Origin: Acrocarpospora macrocephala
GTDB taxonomy: Bacteria; Actinomycetota; Actinomycetes; Streptosporangiales; Streptosporangiaceae
Direction: 5' to 3'
NCBI RefSeq assembly: GCF_009687865.1
Contig: NZ_BLAE01000077.1
Span: forward strand, 13,168 to 50,393
DNA: 37,226 bases
Shown: positions 36,575 to 37,226 of the stretch, piece by piece
How the letters are laid out: every line of letters begins with the position of its first letter
How positions within the stretch are numbered: the stretch's first letter is position 1
Program-made: the position numbers and the translations under genes
The notes under the pieces: model-generated
Told to the model about the DNA's origin: nothing
Database searches by the model: none
What the model saw: only the letters and a program-made list of their open reading frames with translations

Positions 36575-37226
36575 ATGGGCATGCGCGACAGTCGATCCGT
36601 GGCTCCCCCATCCGTCGAGGATTGGTCCGATCATGAGCGATCCAGGCTGACCGCCCTGCTCGGCGGCGAGACCGTCCTCGTCAGCATGAACCAGCGGCGA
36701 GGCCACCCGCGCCTGATCGCCTGGGCCAAGTCCCAATCCCTGTATGTCCGGATCGATTCCCGGAGCGTGTGGGCCAACCCGCACGAGAAAGACGACGCTC
36801 TGCGCGGCGAACAGCTACGCCGTTTTGAGGTTCACCTCAATGCGCGTCCCGATTTGCTCGCACGGCTCGGCGAACTCCGCGGCAAGGCTCTGGCCTGCTG
36901 GTGCACTCACGGCCCCTGCCACGGCCAGATCCTCAAACTTCTCGCGGACGGTCCGGCCCCGCCGCCCGTACAACCAGAGCCGGACGATCTCAGCCCCGAA
37001 GAGCAGCTCGCCCTCGCCGAAGCCGAGAACGCGATCGAACACGGCCTCACCACGTTCGTCGACGTCGGTCACGCTCTCTCCCGGATCCGCGCCGGGCGCC
37101 TCCACCGCGCCACCCACCCCCGCTTCGAGGACTATTGCCGCGAACGCTGGGGCTTCACCAAGAACCACGTCAATCGCCAGATCGACGCAGCCCACGTCAT
37201 GGGCACCCTCGCCATCACCCACATCC
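36575..37226 (+). CDS. DUF4326 protein with extra C-terminal domain, truncated by the window edge
   Basis: The frame is open to the last base (about 217 residues visible, no stop). Residues about 30-120 match DUF4326: VLVSMNQRRGHPRLIAWAK, SRSVWANPHEKDD, RPDLLARLGELRGKALACWC and THGPCHGQILKLL with its Cys-Trp-Cys and PCHG pairs. This domain is common in phage and plasmid proteins. After a Pro/Glu linker comes a helical segment (EEQLALAEAENAIEHG, FVDVGHALSRIRAGRLHR, FEDYCRERWGFTKNHVNR) like those in mobile-element-associated DNA-interacting proteins. The start is uncertain: ATG 36575, ATG 36581 or TTG 36539 (which has the best ribosome site, AAAGAGG). Function unknown. Confidence 0.75.
   Translation, partial: MGMRDSRSVAPPSVEDWSDHERSRLTALLGGETVLVSMNQRRGHPRLIAWAKSQSLYVRIDSRSVWANPHEKDDALRGEQLRRFEVHLNARPDLLARLGELRGKALACWCTHGPCHGQILKLLADGPAPPPVQPEPDDLSPEEQLALAEAENAIEHGLTTFVDVGHALSRIRAGRLHRATHPRFEDYCRERWGFTKNHVNRQIDAAHVMGTLAITHI

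Overview
The window is high-GC actinobacterial chromosome. GTG and TTG starts are common, several genes look leaderless (a TAnnnT -10 box about 6 nt before the start codon), and an actinobacterial GuaB1, an ECF42 sigma factor with a DGPF/YCII partner and a 10-methyl fatty acid (tmsAB-type) pair are present. An abundance of CYP124-like P450s, modular cellulose-active enzymes and 10-methyl fatty acid genes fits a Streptosporangiales-type soil actinomycete (Streptosporangium/Nonomuraea/Thermomonospora-like); that placement is inference, as no rRNA lies in the window.

Layout. 1-3320: degenerate tandem repeats, a LysM membrane protein divergent from lexA with three SOS boxes between them, a second tandem repeat, and a MalY-type aminotransferase gene interrupted by a frameshift. 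3325-10944: a secreted GH5-FnIII3-CBM2 cellulase, leuS preceded by a candidate leucine attenuator (15-codon leader peptide with Leu-Leu-Leu, a hairpin and a U-tailed terminator), and a proline/glutamine-rich single-pass membrane protein. 10951-19234: a minus-strand GMC oxidoreductase-P450-P450 operon divergent from an acyl-CoA synthetase, followed by a secreted CBM35-FnIII2-PQQ sugar dehydrogenase-like protein. 19246-25848: tmsB and tmsA, a Ser/Thr protein kinase, an alpha-methylacyl-CoA racemase coupled to a nitroreductase, and a GyrI-like effector-binding protein. 25925-31622: guaB1, an FKBP prolyl isomerase, an ATP-dependent DNA ligase, an RlpA-like wall protein behind a perfect CRP-type palindrome, and an HxlR regulator divergent from a LUD protein. 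31619-37226: a DUF1707/DUF4870 membrane protein, a conserved 113-residue orphan, the YCII-ECF42 pair with a third tandem repeat between them, a DUF4192 protein, and at the right edge a truncated DUF4326 protein with an extra C-terminal domain that may mark the start of an accessory region.

How genes may work together. Two P450s, a GMC alcohol oxidase, an acyl-CoA synthetase and, 7 kb away, an alpha-methylacyl-CoA racemase are the set expected for terminal oxidation of a methyl-branched or isoprenoid chain: hydroxylation, oxidation, CoA activation, then epimerisation before beta-oxidation. The tmsAB pair makes methyl-branched lipids. The cellulase and the CBM35/PQQ protein point to plant polysaccharide use. 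The least conventional signals are the leuS leader, three unrelated degenerate tandem-repeat tracts (one of which supplies the ribosome binding site of the sigma factor), inverted repeats that cover ribosome binding sites, and the CRP-type site before the RlpA-like gene.
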